Source of the DNA: Chamaecyparis obtusa
Taxonomy: Eukaryota > Streptophyta > Pinopsida > Cupressales > Cupressaceae
Direction: 5' to 3'
Assembly (NCBI GenBank): GCA_027943335.1
Contig: BSBK01002798.1
Location: 186,001-250,000 of the forward strand
Length of the DNA stretch: 64,000 nt
Shown: piece by piece, positions 21,602 through 33,018 of the stretch
Layout of the letters: each line of letters opens with the position of its first letter
Numbering within the stretch: the first letter of the stretch is position 1
The notes under the pieces: model-generated
The model's input: the letters and a program-made list of their open reading frames with translations, nothing else
What the model was told of the DNA's origin: nothing
The model's database searches: none
Made by a program: the position numbers and the translations under genes

Positions 21602-21731
21602 CATGATGCCTGATTGCCAAGTTTTCATCATGGTACTTATCCAAGGTGCCACAAGGAAGTGGTTTTCACCATAGGATGAATTTATTTCTCTTTACTTCTG
21701 CTACCAAGGTGCCTGTTTCCAGGTTTCCACC
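21602..21731 (-). ncRNA. bulged-hairpin block 2 of element C
   Basis: Three copies on the minus strand. 21731-21708: outer GGTG/CACC, bulge GAAA, inner CCTG/CAGG, loop GAAA. 21670-21645: outer GGTG/CACC, bulge AAAA, inner CCAC/GTGG, loop TTCCTT. 21632-21602: outer CATGATG/CATCATG, bulge AAAA, inner CTTG/CAGG (one G-U), loop GCAAT. An A-rich run lies just upstream on the minus strand, as in A and B. The block follows the gag-like ORF by about 300 nt. Confidence 0.68.
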
Positions 21732-22027
21732 AAGGCACTTTTTTTTTTTTCATTTCTTTTTTTTTGAATTTCTAGAAGAGGGCAAGCTTTTTAGATAGTG
21801 CTCCTTCAAAGGATAAACCATGATATGCCAAGGAATTAAAATGATATGCTCAAATATGCTGATAGGGAAAGGGAGATGGAAGAGAAAATGGAGGATAAGG
21901 TTTTATGTAAAGTGAGTGAGGTTGGAAGATAAGAGGAATAGGCAAATGAGGAAAAATGATAGAAGGTAGAAGGATAATGCATGGAAGGATTGTGAAAGGG
22001 TAGATGGAAAGGAAGGAAAAATCAACA

Positions 22028-24196
22028 TCAACACATACCTTGAAGGGTGGTGAGAGGATTGAGGAATTGTGAATGAAGGAATACATGAAGGAATATGGCG
22101 AATGGATAGTAGAGGTTGTGGTTTAGGCACATGGAATGGAAGAATATTTTTTTGGAAGAAGATGAAGTGGAAGTCTTTGGAAGCTTGAATGTCAACTTAA
22201 CTTTTTGCTCAACACCAGACTCTTTCAAGAGAGACTTTGGAATCCATATAGTCGTAGGCTTTTTATTTCCTTTTGATGATGTAGAGAAAATATATTCAAT
22301 GATGTATTTTGGAACCCATACTTGTCTTGTAGTTTTTTTCTTAGATATCTCTTTTGACTTTATGCTGCCATGTCTATTAGAGGAGACATGGTGATCTTTT
22401 TTTGATGGATTCTTGTATTGCTTCTTTTTCTTGTATTGAAAATTCAAGTTACTTCCAAAAGACTTGGGACTTGTGGAAGAAGAAGGAGCATATGATTGGT
22501 TTAAATGGGTGGGTGGATGAAAATGATTCAAGGGTATGCATCTATGTTGATCTCAAGGAAAGATAGGAGATGGAGGGATGTAAGGACCCAAGATGGATGG
22601 CGAATTAAGAGAGTTAGGAGGGGAAAGTGAAGGAACATAAGGACCCAAGATAGAAGGAAGACATGAAGCCCTTAGTAGTGGTGGAAGAGGTCCAAGGATG
22701 GAAGTGGAAGACACAAAAGGATAATCAATAAGTTCATCAGCATCTATATGACAACCAAGGATATCAACATCTTTAGAGTGAGCATTAGGATTTTCAATAG
22801 AATCATGGATATCTTGAATATGAGCACCTTCTTTGATAGGATTGTTCAAAGCTTGCAAAGACTTAGGAAGAGTAGAAAGTGGAAGCGAACATGGAGTGGT
22901 AGAATAAGAAGATAGAAGACTTTGATCTTGACAAGGATCTTTGGATAGCATAAGTGCATAATTTTTCTCTTGATTTTCAATAGGCTTAACATTGGAAGGA
23001 ACAACACCATTTTTACCAACCTTAATGGAAGTATCATCTTTGGAAAGCGTAAGTGTAGTAAGGTTATTTTGATTGTCAATAAGCTCAACAGTGTAAGTAG
23101 TAGCTTGATCTTGCTTAGGAGAAGACTTAAGACATGGTGGAATGCATGAAAAAGGGCATGCAGGATCAAAAGAAACCTGAAGCGGATAAGAGACATCATG
23201 AAAAGGATTGGATGACATGGAGGGTTCTTGATCTTGATCTTTCTTTATGTTCTTTTCTTCATCATTTTTAGAGTCCTCTTGACATAGAGCCACTTCTAAG
23301 GACAATGAAACATGTTGGGATTGTATGGATGACTTTGGAAGAGATGGTGGAGGACTAGCTGAAGTAGGGATTATAGCATATGAAGGCTTAGGCTCTTTAG
23401 GTTTATCATTATTGAAAGTATTTGCAACCAAGTGAAGGTTAGCTTGAGTTTCTTTAAGAGGTAGCCCTGGAGGATAACTATAGGGAACCGCATGAAAAGT
23501 ATCAGGGCTTGTGTCAAATGAAGGTTCTGTGAAAGATTTGAAAGACTCGAAAGCTTTAGGAAATGTATGGGTATTGGAGGAAGTAGGGGATGGAAGGGAA
23601 CCATCACAAGACAAAGGTCTAACATTAAAATGATCTTGCTTGAGAGTGTAATCTTTATTTTTAGCCTAAGAGTTCTTAGAGGAGAGATCCTTATAGTATT
23701 GACGTTTCAAGCTAGCACGATGCATTTTATAGTCCTCAGTAGTAGTAGATGGATCATAATCAAGGTATTGTCCACAAAAGCTATCAAAATCTCTTTCAAA
23801 ATTAGAATCATATGGATCACCATCATGATCTATCCAATGTGACGACCCATTTGTAGTAAGTAGGAACACACGACGAGGAGGACTCTTAGGAACAGAGGTG
23901 TCATAGGTATCATTACATTGTCTATCGTCATAGTCATCATAGTCTCCAAAGCTTGATGTGTCACTCTCTGTGGAAGAGGTATCATAAGGGTTGTCACATT
24001 GCTCACATTTTGTCTGAGGGCATGGTGACATGTACAAGTCTTTATCAAATGGAAAAGAGCATAGAGTTTCCATGGAGAACTCTTTAGGTTCCTTTTCTTT
24101 CTCAAGTTTGTCAAGCTAGACTTGCATAGCTTGCAACTACTTCATCATAGCGGTGATTAGAGCTTCTTCCTCTTGTGTACTGATTCTTTGAGACAT
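22028..24196 (-). pseudogene. gag-like proline-rich ORF of element C
   Basis: Starts at an ATG at 24196 (MSQRISTQEEEALITAMMK). Stops follow near 24139 and 24118. The frame is then open from LDKLEKEKEPKEFSMETL (the E3 Gag EPKAFSIEAL block) through CSFPFDKDLYMSPCP. A stop near 23663-23665 precedes a 353-codon stretch (23614-22553) with GLPLKETQANLHLVA, DPCQDQS, SILGPL and two ILGPYxP motifs. A TGA at 22553-22555 is followed in the same frame by TSPKSFGSN, VWVPKYIIEY, IWIPKSLLKE and KLTFKLPKTS. An Asp/Tyr-rich insert with CEQCDNPYDTSS is specific to this copy. The conserved blocks share order and reading frame with element A. Function unknown. Confidence 0.78.
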
Positions 24197-24329
24197 GTGT
24201 ACTAATTCTCAATAGCTATTGCTCTATTCCTGACACAGTGATTCATTCGACAGATTTTGGAAATAGGCTGAAAAGGCTAAGTATCTGGCAATTCTGACAA
24301 TTTTCTGACAACTTTTAAAAATTTCCCAA

Positions 24330-24775
24330 ACGACACTCTGTAGACTCGTACAACAGTGGGTATGCTATGAAACGACAGTTGCAAAACTCATACGAAAATT
24401 GCAAGAAAGATTTTGACTCTTAGAATTTTTTGGCATCAAAACTCGTACGACACTGGGTTGGTTATCATACGATAGTTGGGTATCAATGAAACGACAGTTG
24501 AAAATCTCATATGACAGTTGGGTAGCAATGAAACGACAGTTGAAAATCTCATACGACAGTTGTAAGGAAGATTTGATTTCTTGAAATTTTCTGGGATGAA
24601 AACTCATACGACACTGGGCTGGTTATCATACGATAGTTGGGTAGCAATGAAACGACAGTTGACAATATCATACGACAGTTGCAAGATTTTGACTTTTGAA
24701 TTTTCTGGCATAAAAAACTCATACGACACTGGGTTTGCTATCATACGACAGATGGGTTGTAATGAAATGATAGTT
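24330..24775 (-). repeat. periodic leader array of element C, core ACGACAGTTG
   Basis: Plus-strand core starts: 24330, 24350, 24372, 24392, 24447, 24469, 24491, 24511, 24533, 24553, 24608, 24630, 24652, 24672, 24723, 24745, 24767. Spacing is 20 or 22 bp, averaging about 21, in runs separated by 51-55 bp gaps that contain a GATTTTGACTCT/TTTTCTGGCAT spacer. It lies immediately upstream of the gag-like ORF, the same place as the arrays of A and E3, but the core word is unrelated. Confidence 0.85.
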
Positions 24776-24900
24776 GATGGAAACTTGTATGACTTTCTGA
24801 CCTCCTGAGATGAATTTTGACTCTAGAAAATGATTTTACTTCAGATTTTGCAAATTTTGAGTTTTTAGATTCGGATTATTTGCAAATTTCAATGTCCAGA

Positions 24901-25748
24901 TGATGAAGGGTGCTCCCCTTAATACCACAAACACATAACAGAAAAAGAGAAACAACAACAATAATATGCAAGAACAGAAAAATTGGTTTCTTATTATCTC
25001 CACAAATGTGGAATTACAAACTTTCAGAATTACAATATGCAAAGCCACATGGGCATTCCCTTACAATATTCTGTAGGACAAAGCCTCGAACTATTACCCA
25101 GAACTATTCTGAACTGCCTAAGACAATAATACAGCCTTCCTTATATAGGCAATTATCCATCGCCTGGGAAGGTTCCAGAATTTTAGCCAATAAGGCCGAC
25201 CAAACTTAGAATTATTTTATTTTACATTTTATTACATCATAGTCGGCTCGAGATAACCTTTGAAACCCAAACAGAAATTTTGAAGAAAATTATTTTTCGC
25301 CATTTCAGGTGGCCCAACTTTTGAAGACCATAAGTCATCACCAATTGACCCGATCGGCTATTATAACCCCATTTCGGAAATGCCACGAAGCGCTCTACAG
25401 GCTTGACCCGCGCAAACGCCCGTCACCCAAATTTTTGACCTCATCCGGGGCCTCTAAAGCCTTCAAAACTGAGTTCAAAGTTTCTGTACCCTGCTGCCAA
25501 TACCAAAAATCTTCAATATCTTCCAATATACACTTGATCTGGAATGAAACTTTACTGGCAGACTTACATGACCAAAATGAACCTCCAAGAAAGAAATCAG
25601 ATCATTCTGAGTACATGCAAAAATTACCAAAAATAGTAACTTTCCATAAATAGCAGCTTTGCACTAAAATAACACTTATTGAATATAAAAATAGAAATAT
25701 TTTTGGGTGATGCAAGATTGCTCTTACACCCAGGATGCTCCTGCATCA
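24901..25748 (-). mobile_element. solo LTR inside the element C leader
   Basis: 848 bp starting TGATGAAGGGTGCTCCCC and ending ATGCTCCTGCATCA on the plus strand, imperfect inverted ends, flanked by CCAGA on both sides (24896-24900 and 25749-25753). A minus-strand TATATAAG box near 25145 gives orientation. No internal region is attached, so it is a solo LTR left by recombination. It is less AT-rich than its surroundings. It must be younger than element C's insertion or have moved with it. Confidence 0.9.
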
Positions 25749-27988
25749 CCAGATTTGAGGATTGTAACAGGTTTGTTCATTTTCAATAACCAGATAGATA
25801 AACAAGCATGCAAAATAGCAAGCATGTGATTTCAAGCATGTCTAAAAACAATGAACAAGGGCAAAAGCAACCTTGCACATGAACAATCAAGTGACTTATT
25901 CGTTCTAATCCTCAGAAGCGCTAATTGTGTATGTTCCAAAAATATTTTGCAATAACACACATATACCCTATAAAATGAAAATTTGGCCTCGCTAGGGTTT
26001 TTAGTAATGGTTTGACTCTGTAACTTTTATGATCCAAAGGGGTGAACTCCAATCCCGGTGCACCAGGGTTTTGACATAGTCTGAGAACTTAATCTTCAGG
26101 AGCTACTAGAGAGATCTGACAACCCAACAATGAACCATACTCATGGAGATTTCTTCCACAAGGACATTTATATAGCGGCTATCACTACCACCGTGAAAAT
26201 GGCTATTACTGCTTGAGGTTCTGTCAACGTAGTTTACCATGTGAAGGGATTTTCCGCTATGGTTAACCCTCTCTAAAGGTGACTCACAATAGTATACCAT
26301 AATGGGACTTGACTCCAGATCCAAGGTTTTGATGCCTCTTCACTTTTAACCCAAACAAAGCAAGCAGATTAATCCGACACGCTAAGACAAAGTTTTGCTT
26401 CACCAAGGTCTATGATGTCAACTCCACATGATCTATCAACCTCTCTGGGGAGAGAATATATCAATCAATAAGAGAAGGTGCACTAACCAATTTTGATTCA
26501 CCAAAGCTTGTGATGTCAACCCCACGTGATCTATCAACCTCTCTTGGGAGAGAATGTATCGATCAATAAGAGAAGATGCACTAACCGAGTTGAATGTGAA
26601 ATGCACTAAGTATCCTCCCTACCTACAAGGATTCTATCATCAAGAAGGATTTCACTGGGAATCCAATCTCTCAAGAATCACGAATAGTGTTCATAGGGCC
26701 TAATTACTATGTGAGCACAGATGTATGTTTCCAAAAGCAAATCTACCAAAAGTACCCCAAAAAGTAGAAAGAGGAACACTTAACGCTTAAAGAGAATATG
26801 AGATGAGTCCACAAGGTGGAACACTTAACACCTCACACAAGCTGAAAATGAGTCCCCAACTTAGAAAACAAGTGAGTTCCTAAAAGCACAAATGGGTTGC
26901 CTGGTGGAACAATTAATGCTTCTCTCCTGTAGACCCCTCCCCTTTATGGCACTGAGATTGCAACCACGATGCAGAATGAGGGGCTGATGGATTAGTGAGT
27001 CCAATAACCCAAGATAGCAATCAAGATCAATCACAAGTATCTAAGACTACTTAATGAATCCTTAAGGGATCACAACCTACTAACAATTATGCAAGTGTGT
27101 AAAACAAAAGCATGAAAAGAATCACCCAAGCTAGACACACGAGAGATTTATTTTAAGCCCCAAATTGAAATTTTATTAGATGAAGGAGAATACCTGGGAT
27201 CCTTGCAATGTGCTTAGTAGATTTTACCTGATTTTTAGCAATTCTTGTTGATTCCATGCAAGCAAGTGACGAACTCTCCAACAAGCAAACAAGAAAACAA
27301 GATATGTAACATATATTCAACTTATGAAAACCATAGGGTTAGCTCTAAAAATCAATTATTATCAGCAATAATAACCAGAAATTAACCCAAATGACAACTC
27401 ATATCATTCATTGAATCATGTAAAAAAAATAAGTGCATACCCATCACAAAACTTTATTTTTTTTGCTGCATTTGACCTAGTCAACAAGATCTGATTTTTC
27501 TTTTATGATTTTGGCCACAAAAATAAAAATTTAAAATAGAGACCCATACTAAAAAATAGAGAGCTTTCCAAAAATGTAAAATTTTTAGAAAAATCTCTTC
27601 ATTTGTGCCCTAGAGACCTATTTTATCAAAACAGACTAGTTTTTGTAAATTGACTATTTAAGCTATTATATTGCATCCAAATTTAAAATACAAAGAATGG
27701 AACCCCTGTAGAATTTAAAGAGATTTCCAAAAATATAAAAATTTCTAAAAAATATGCTGATTTACGTCAGATATTAATTTTTTCTACAATTTCATGAAAA
27801 AATTATTAAAAATTCAAAACATCTCAGAAAATTCTAAATTTTTTACTGTAGCTTCTTTGATATATGTCCAACCTACAAAAAATATTTTACAGAAAAAATC
27901 AAAGCCGTTTGAGAGATAAAATTAAAAGTTTGAAAATTTAGGGCTTTAGCTCCCCAAAAAAATCAAAACTAGCATGTAAAGGTGGGTT
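25749..27988 (-). other. element C leader between primer site and solo LTR
   Basis: Non-coding by inspection. It contains a 98-bp tandem duplication starting at 26394 and 26492 (TTCACCAA, ATGTCAAC, GATCTATCAACCTCTCT and AATAAGAGAA in both copies). From about 27420 to 27970 it is AT-rich with AAAAAT words. Plus-strand ORFs here have no domain. Confidence 0.6.
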
Positions 27989-28006
27989 GCCCCACGGTGG
28001 GCACCA
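27989..28006 (-). other. primer binding site, tRNA-Lys type (element C)
   Basis: Minus strand reads TGGTGCCCACCGTGGGGC four bases inside the right LTR. It differs by one base from the complement of the plant tRNA-Lys(CUU) 3' end as I know it. It confirms the right LTR is the 5' LTR. Confidence 0.85.
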
Positions 28007-28010
28007 GAAA

Positions 28011-29313
28011 TGTGTGTGTGAATTTTGTACCTGATCTATAGACACAACACTTTAGTAAAACATTAGAGGTTAGTTATAATCAAAATCATGCAAAATTGAA
28101 ATCTAATCTAAGTAATTTACTGCCTTCTAGTAGGTGCAAGATTAATGTTCTCAGATTGCAATCAAGATCAGTGACCTAGATGACACCTAAACAAAGGATT
28201 TGAATGCCAAACTGATATGAAATATGAATGCAATTAATCTATTTTTTTGATATTTTCTATGCAATAATATGATGAAAACTGATATGAATCTATGCTAATA
28301 TGGAAATTGATATGCAATGCTAATCTAGAAATGATATGATATGAGAATGAAAATTCTAATAATAATATGAAAGCTTTGAATATAAAATTGATCTCACAAA
28401 GCTTCAAATCCTCAAATTTATCTTTCAAGCTCCAATTGTGCAAATTCTCCAAATCTGATATGCTATGATTCTTGTAGAGTAAGTTTGCAATTTGTGAGAT
28501 ATTTAGAGATGAATTATGAAGAGCTGAGCCTTGGTTTTATAGAAATCCAGGGCTTTGGAGGTGCATGAGAAAAAGCCATAAATCACTCAAATAACTCAGG
28601 TTGATTTTTGAGTTATTTTTAAATAACAGATAATTAAGTCACAAAAATCATGCAAAAGCACAGTTCAACTCGAATTAGAAGTTTAGATCAACTTTAAAAC
28701 TCAAAAAGATGTTGAGTTTCAAAAAGCTAACAACTTGCATTGATTTTCCAATTTGAGTTTAACTGGTCCTTGAATGTGCACATGGATAATTATGATTTAA
28801 TAAATAAATAAAGTGATTTATTCTCCACTTAACTAATTTTTGAAATAAAATAATTAATTTATGGGTTAATTAACTATTTTATCAAACTTTTATTAAAAAC
28901 TATATTATTAAATAATGACAACTTGCTTTAATTAATTAAATAAGAATTTAATCAATTATTCATAGGATATTGGATTTATTGTCAAAATTAAATAATACAA
29001 TTAATAATAGATAGAATTAAATTTAATTACATAATTAAGTGGCAAGATATTAAATCTAATTAATTAAATATGAAAATATTCAATTAATCAAACTTAGGAT
29101 AAATGTGATTTATCGCTAAATAATCATTAAATTAAAGATAATTAAGATAATTAGGAATATTGCTAGGAATATTCCCCGATGCAGAATTTAAGATGATCAA
29201 TTATGATTCGATGATGTTCAGATGTGCCTTAGGTTAGGACTTCGATGTTGATTTCATTCGATTTGTAGATGTAGGAGGTTAATGAACTTATAGCCCATTT
29301 TTTGGTTATTACA
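28011..29313 (-). repeat. 5' LTR of element C
   Basis: 1303 bp, same ends as 16734-18040 (TGTGTGTGTGAATTTTG ... GTTATTACA in plus orientation). Minus-strand TATAAAA at 28535-28541 predicts transcription leftward into the element. Confidence 0.93.
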
Positions 29314-29318
29314 GGAAG

Positions 29319-30800
29319 AAGCAAGTCCTAAAATAAATAAAGATCAAGATATCAACAATCACCAAACCTATCCATCTTTTCAGCAAGATCCCATCTTCCT
29401 AGAACCTAATAATGATTCTACCATCCATTTCCATCCTATCAATGAGGATTTCCATATATCCCAAGAATAAAGTGTCCTTCCTAGTCTTATTGACCTTCTA
29501 CTTCCTATTCTTAAGCAATATCATGACATCCTGCCCATTCATCTAGATGATTATATTCATATTCAAGAGAAAACCACCCTTAACATGGAGTCAAATGATC
29601 CCCTTCAAAGTAAAGATCAAATTATCCCTCCATCTTCATGTCCATAAAAAGATACCATCATCCTTCTAGATCCTCCTCCATGTCCTAATCCCCCATCTTT
29701 CCCACAAGATCTTATCCTACCAAATGATCTTATCATTCCTCTTATTCCATCACAATGCCCTATCATTCCTCCTGATCCCCCTCATGATCTAAGAACATTT
29801 TTGAAAGTTGTTCATGAACCCCATACATGTCAAATAGGTTCCTCTACTTCCATTTAGTCTAGTCCATCTCATGATCCTATTATTTCTTCCATGTCATATC
29901 TACCTCAAATAGACTTTCATTTAGTAGCAAGTATCACACTAACCAAAGAAAGAATTATCAATTCAAAGGGTTAAACCTCAATAGAAAAAGTATATTAGAA
30001 CCCTTTCATATCAAAAAAAATTCAAATGATCTTTTCCTCAGCTCCATACCTCAAGACGTTGGTATCCCTTCCAACTTCAAATCCAAACATATACCTTCCC
30101 CTTCACTCCTTCCATCCATCTTAGGTCCATATTTTCCTCCATCCACTAGTTCACAGTCCACTTACCCTTTTCCATATGCAAGTCAATAAAGACACACATC
30201 TTGGAGAACCTTCCACCCATCCAAAAATCCTCCATACAATTCCTATTCATCCATAAATCCCAATACCTTGGGAAGCAACTAGGATGCCAACCATAAAATT
30301 TATAACAACAAAAATCCACATCCACCAAAGAATCAACATGTCCAATCTAATTGACATGTGGATACAAAGAAAAAAATCCAAAAGGCCACAAACTCCCCTC
30401 AAACAAAAATAAATATCAAAGGCAAGGTGGATTCCTAAAACACTCATTGAAGCAATACATTCCAAAGAATCACAAAGAAAAGAAAAGTGAACAACTATGT
30501 GGATTCTTAAGTCTCTCATAAAAGACTTGCATACTAAAGAAAAATAAAAATTGGCATTCAAGCTCCCCTTGCCTTCCTCAAATCCACCATCCAAGTATCT
30601 TCCATCCACTTCCAAATCCATTTTGGATCTTTATCTCCCAATTTCAAAATCTACCTCCACTTCTCCATCAAAATCTAAAGCTTCCAAATCTACTTTTCCT
30701 TCAGTACTCCACCACCCTTTAAGGTGTGTGCCAAAGTTAAATTTTTCACCCTATCCATCTAATCCTATACAAGTCTTCCAATACCCCATCTATAATTTTA
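29319..30800 (+). pseudogene. gag-like ORF of element B, 3' part
   Basis: Continues the ORF broken at 16733. INKDQDINNHQ matches element A IDKDQDQDY. There are many stops and frame changes, but landmarks are in the same order as in A: SILGPYFPPS (about 30115-30145), then a TAA after ATGCAAGTCAA (about 30187) followed by the RHTS reading, where element A has a TGA followed by RHT. Lys-rich segment, MWILKSLIKD-like and LAFKLPLP follow near 30500-30570. Degenerate copy of the family seen intact in order in element C. Confidence 0.65.
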
Positions 30801-31019
30801 CTCCTATGTTTCATCCTTCCATTTATCCTATCCAATCCTTTGTATAAACCCTTATCCCACTTCATTCATCCATCCATTTCATCTCCCTTTGTTATTACCT
30901 TATCGATGTCTTTAAGCATACCATCAAGAGTTATGGTCTATTATTTCATATCTTTCAAGAGTATTATCCAAGGAAAAAGATGCATGAGTCCTTCCTTTAT
31001 GTCCTATCATGAGTTCATC

Positions 31020-31215
31020 ATCTTCCCAAAAAGCCAAAAAGTCAAAAAAGTTAAAAAAATGAAAAAAGTCAAAAAATTGTTTCCTTGATGAAAACTTGGA
31101 AAACAAGCATCTTGTTAACACAAAAAAATAAAGAGAAATAATTTCATTCAATAGTGAAAACTTGGCAAATAGGCACTTTGGGAAAGTACCGTGATGAAAA
31201 CATGGCAAACAAACG
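31020..31215 (+). ncRNA. A-rich tract and bulged hairpins (element B)
   Basis: A-rich run 31020-31080. Copy 1 (31087-31111): outer GATG/CATC, bulge AAAA, inner CTTG/CAAG, loop GAAAA, all Watson-Crick. Copy 2 (31153-31177): outer AGTG/CACT, bulge AAAA, inner CTTG/TAGG with two G-U pairs, loop GCAAA. A third degenerate copy is near 31191-31220. The stem bases differ from those in A and C, yet pairing is kept. Confidence 0.65.
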
Positions 31216-31220
31216 TCATG

Positions 31221-33003
31221 TGTAAGTTATGAGCTTATTGCATTCCATATTTGGGGGAAGGTTCCATCTATGATATCCCATCATATCATATCCCTTTCAT
31301 TTCCTCCATTATCCTATGTCCCTCATATCCCTTATCAGTATCCATATTTCCTTTTTCCCTACTTTGATCTTGACAAGGCTAGCAATCTCCCTAGAAGCAT
31401 CACATCTCCTATTTGCTTCATGTTGTTTGCATCCTATTGGTCCATCTTCCTTATCCTATCCACATCCATTTGGTTCATATCCCTCATCCTATCCACATCA
31501 CTTTGTTCCATATTGCCTATCTTATTGCAACATTCAGTCCATATCCCTTATCTTGTCTATTGTTGATCTTTCTTGTCCTATCATTATCCTATCCAAATCC
31601 CTCTCTTGGTCTTGATAGAAAAATAAAGACATAAAATGAAAAAAGTGTTTTCAACATCCTCTTGACATGTCCACTCCTATAAATGACATGTCATCCAATG
31701 CACCATTTCATTACCCTATCTTGATCCAATCCCTAAACTTGGTTAAATTTGTTTTATCCCATCTCGTGGATAGTCCTTGGCATCCAAATAGCTTCACGAC
31801 ATACCAAGAGACCTTTGGCCTTCATCGTTATACCAGTTCATCCATCAATCCATAATTCACTTGTCTTGCTAGACACTATAGCTGGTATTAATATCCTAAA
31901 AACATCCTGAAGAAACCAATCAAAAAGATCAAAACATGTCAAAATCCTACACTAAAATATTTGTCACAATAATAAGAAATGTGATGATAAAAAAAATTCA
32001 AATTGAAATGATGAGCTTCATAAATCAATAATGGACTCATGCGACCCATATTTGTCAACTATCCAATTTGTTATCTATTGATCAATCAATCAATCAAAAT
32101 GATGGTCTTATACACTGATGATACACTTGAAACCAGACAGATTAGTATTATATGGGTAGTCTATTCCTGAAACCAGACACAATCAATCAAATCAAACAAA
32201 AAATCAAACCAATCAATGATTATTAAATTTGTTGACAAAGTCGTTCATGCCAGCCCATTATTGATTTATCTTTCTTGATGGTGTTTCTATGCTCCTCAAG
32301 GATACCACCAAGTGGTGAGAGTGGCTATGATGGTTCATAATCTTGGTTTCTTTTGTTTTTTGTTTGTGGAGTGTTTGATAAAATTACAAGGGAAAGGATG
32401 ATGTAGGATGAATGTGCTAAGTGTTGTCATGCATTTGACAGCCACACACACCCATGATCCGAGAAACCATAGTATAATGTAAAAAATTCCATGTTTATTT
32501 TCTACTTGCTTCAACAAAGATCATAGCAATATGTAGATGGTCTGTGTCTGGGTGCATTCGAATCTCTATCTTTTCAAATAATGCACAATGATAAAAATAG
32601 TGAAAAATATCTGACAACAACTCAGTACATCATCATAGATAGCATAAGTACAATTCTTTTAACTAATTCATTCTTCTAATTAATTTTCTTCTAAATAATC
32701 TTGTCAGTCCTAACAGTACTCAAACATATCATCATAGGTTTGGAATACATAATTAGGCATAAATTTTCATAGAAAATACAAAAACATAGAAATGCATTCA
32801 TTACATTTTCACATAGGAATCATATCATCAGTGCATACATCATCATCATATAGAAATACAACATTATCAACAAATTAATGCTCATCTAACACATTTTTCA
32901 CTTAATTTGTTGAGCGAGCATAAATCCACCTATTGTCACCGGGGCACACTGGGGCATGACCTAATCTGAAATTCTTTGACACAATGCTCATAATCACACT
33001 GTA
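31221..33003 (+). other. element B 3' spacer, no gene recognised
   Basis: Pyrimidine-rich with repeated TTATCCTATCCACATCC words to about 31600, then AT-rich. It starts like the spacer of element A (TTTGGGGGAAGGTTCCATC). ORFs are low-complexity and not conserved. It ends at the polypurine tract 33004-33018. Confidence 0.55.
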
Positions 33004-33018
33004 TCAAAGAGGAGTAAA

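Larger units (their letters stand above)
16734..29313 (-). mobile_element. Element C: complete-ended Tat-like element, internally deleted
   Basis: Two LTRs (16734-18040 and 28011-29313), GGAAG target duplication at 16729-16733 and 29314-29318. A polypurine tract sits inside the left LTR (complement of TTTTGCCCCTCTTTGAA, 18041-18057) and a tRNA-Lys-type primer site inside the right LTR, fixing orientation as minus. Internal order 5' to 3': leader with solo LTR insertion, periodic array, gag-like ORF (24196-22028), hairpin block, integrase C-terminal fragment, second hairpin block, spacer. Protease, reverse transcriptase, RNase H and integrase core are missing. By eye the LTRs differ at about 25-35 of 1300 positions, so it is probably one of the younger insertions here. 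Confidence 0.92.
14782..33018 (+). mobile_element. Element B: Tat-like element interrupted by element C
   Basis: The left half (14782-16733) has a leader and the start of a gag-like ORF. The right half (29314-33018) has the remainder of the ORF, an A-rich run, hairpins, spacer and polypurine tract. Joining across 16733/29319 restores the order seen in element A (CATGTCAAGAG ... AAAGATCAAGAT near 9880-9930). Leader block 14890-15420 matches A and E3, but the periodic array is missing. The polypurine tract TCAAAGAGGAGTAAA (33004-33018) precedes an LTR whose sequence does not clearly match 13901-14781, so its LTR pairing is unresolved. Confidence 0.65.

Noticed and set aside
25309..25653. 114-codon plus-strand ORF in a less AT-rich patch
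   Set aside because: It lies wholly within the solo LTR, antisense to its TATA box, has no recognisable domain and is explained by the LTR's base composition.
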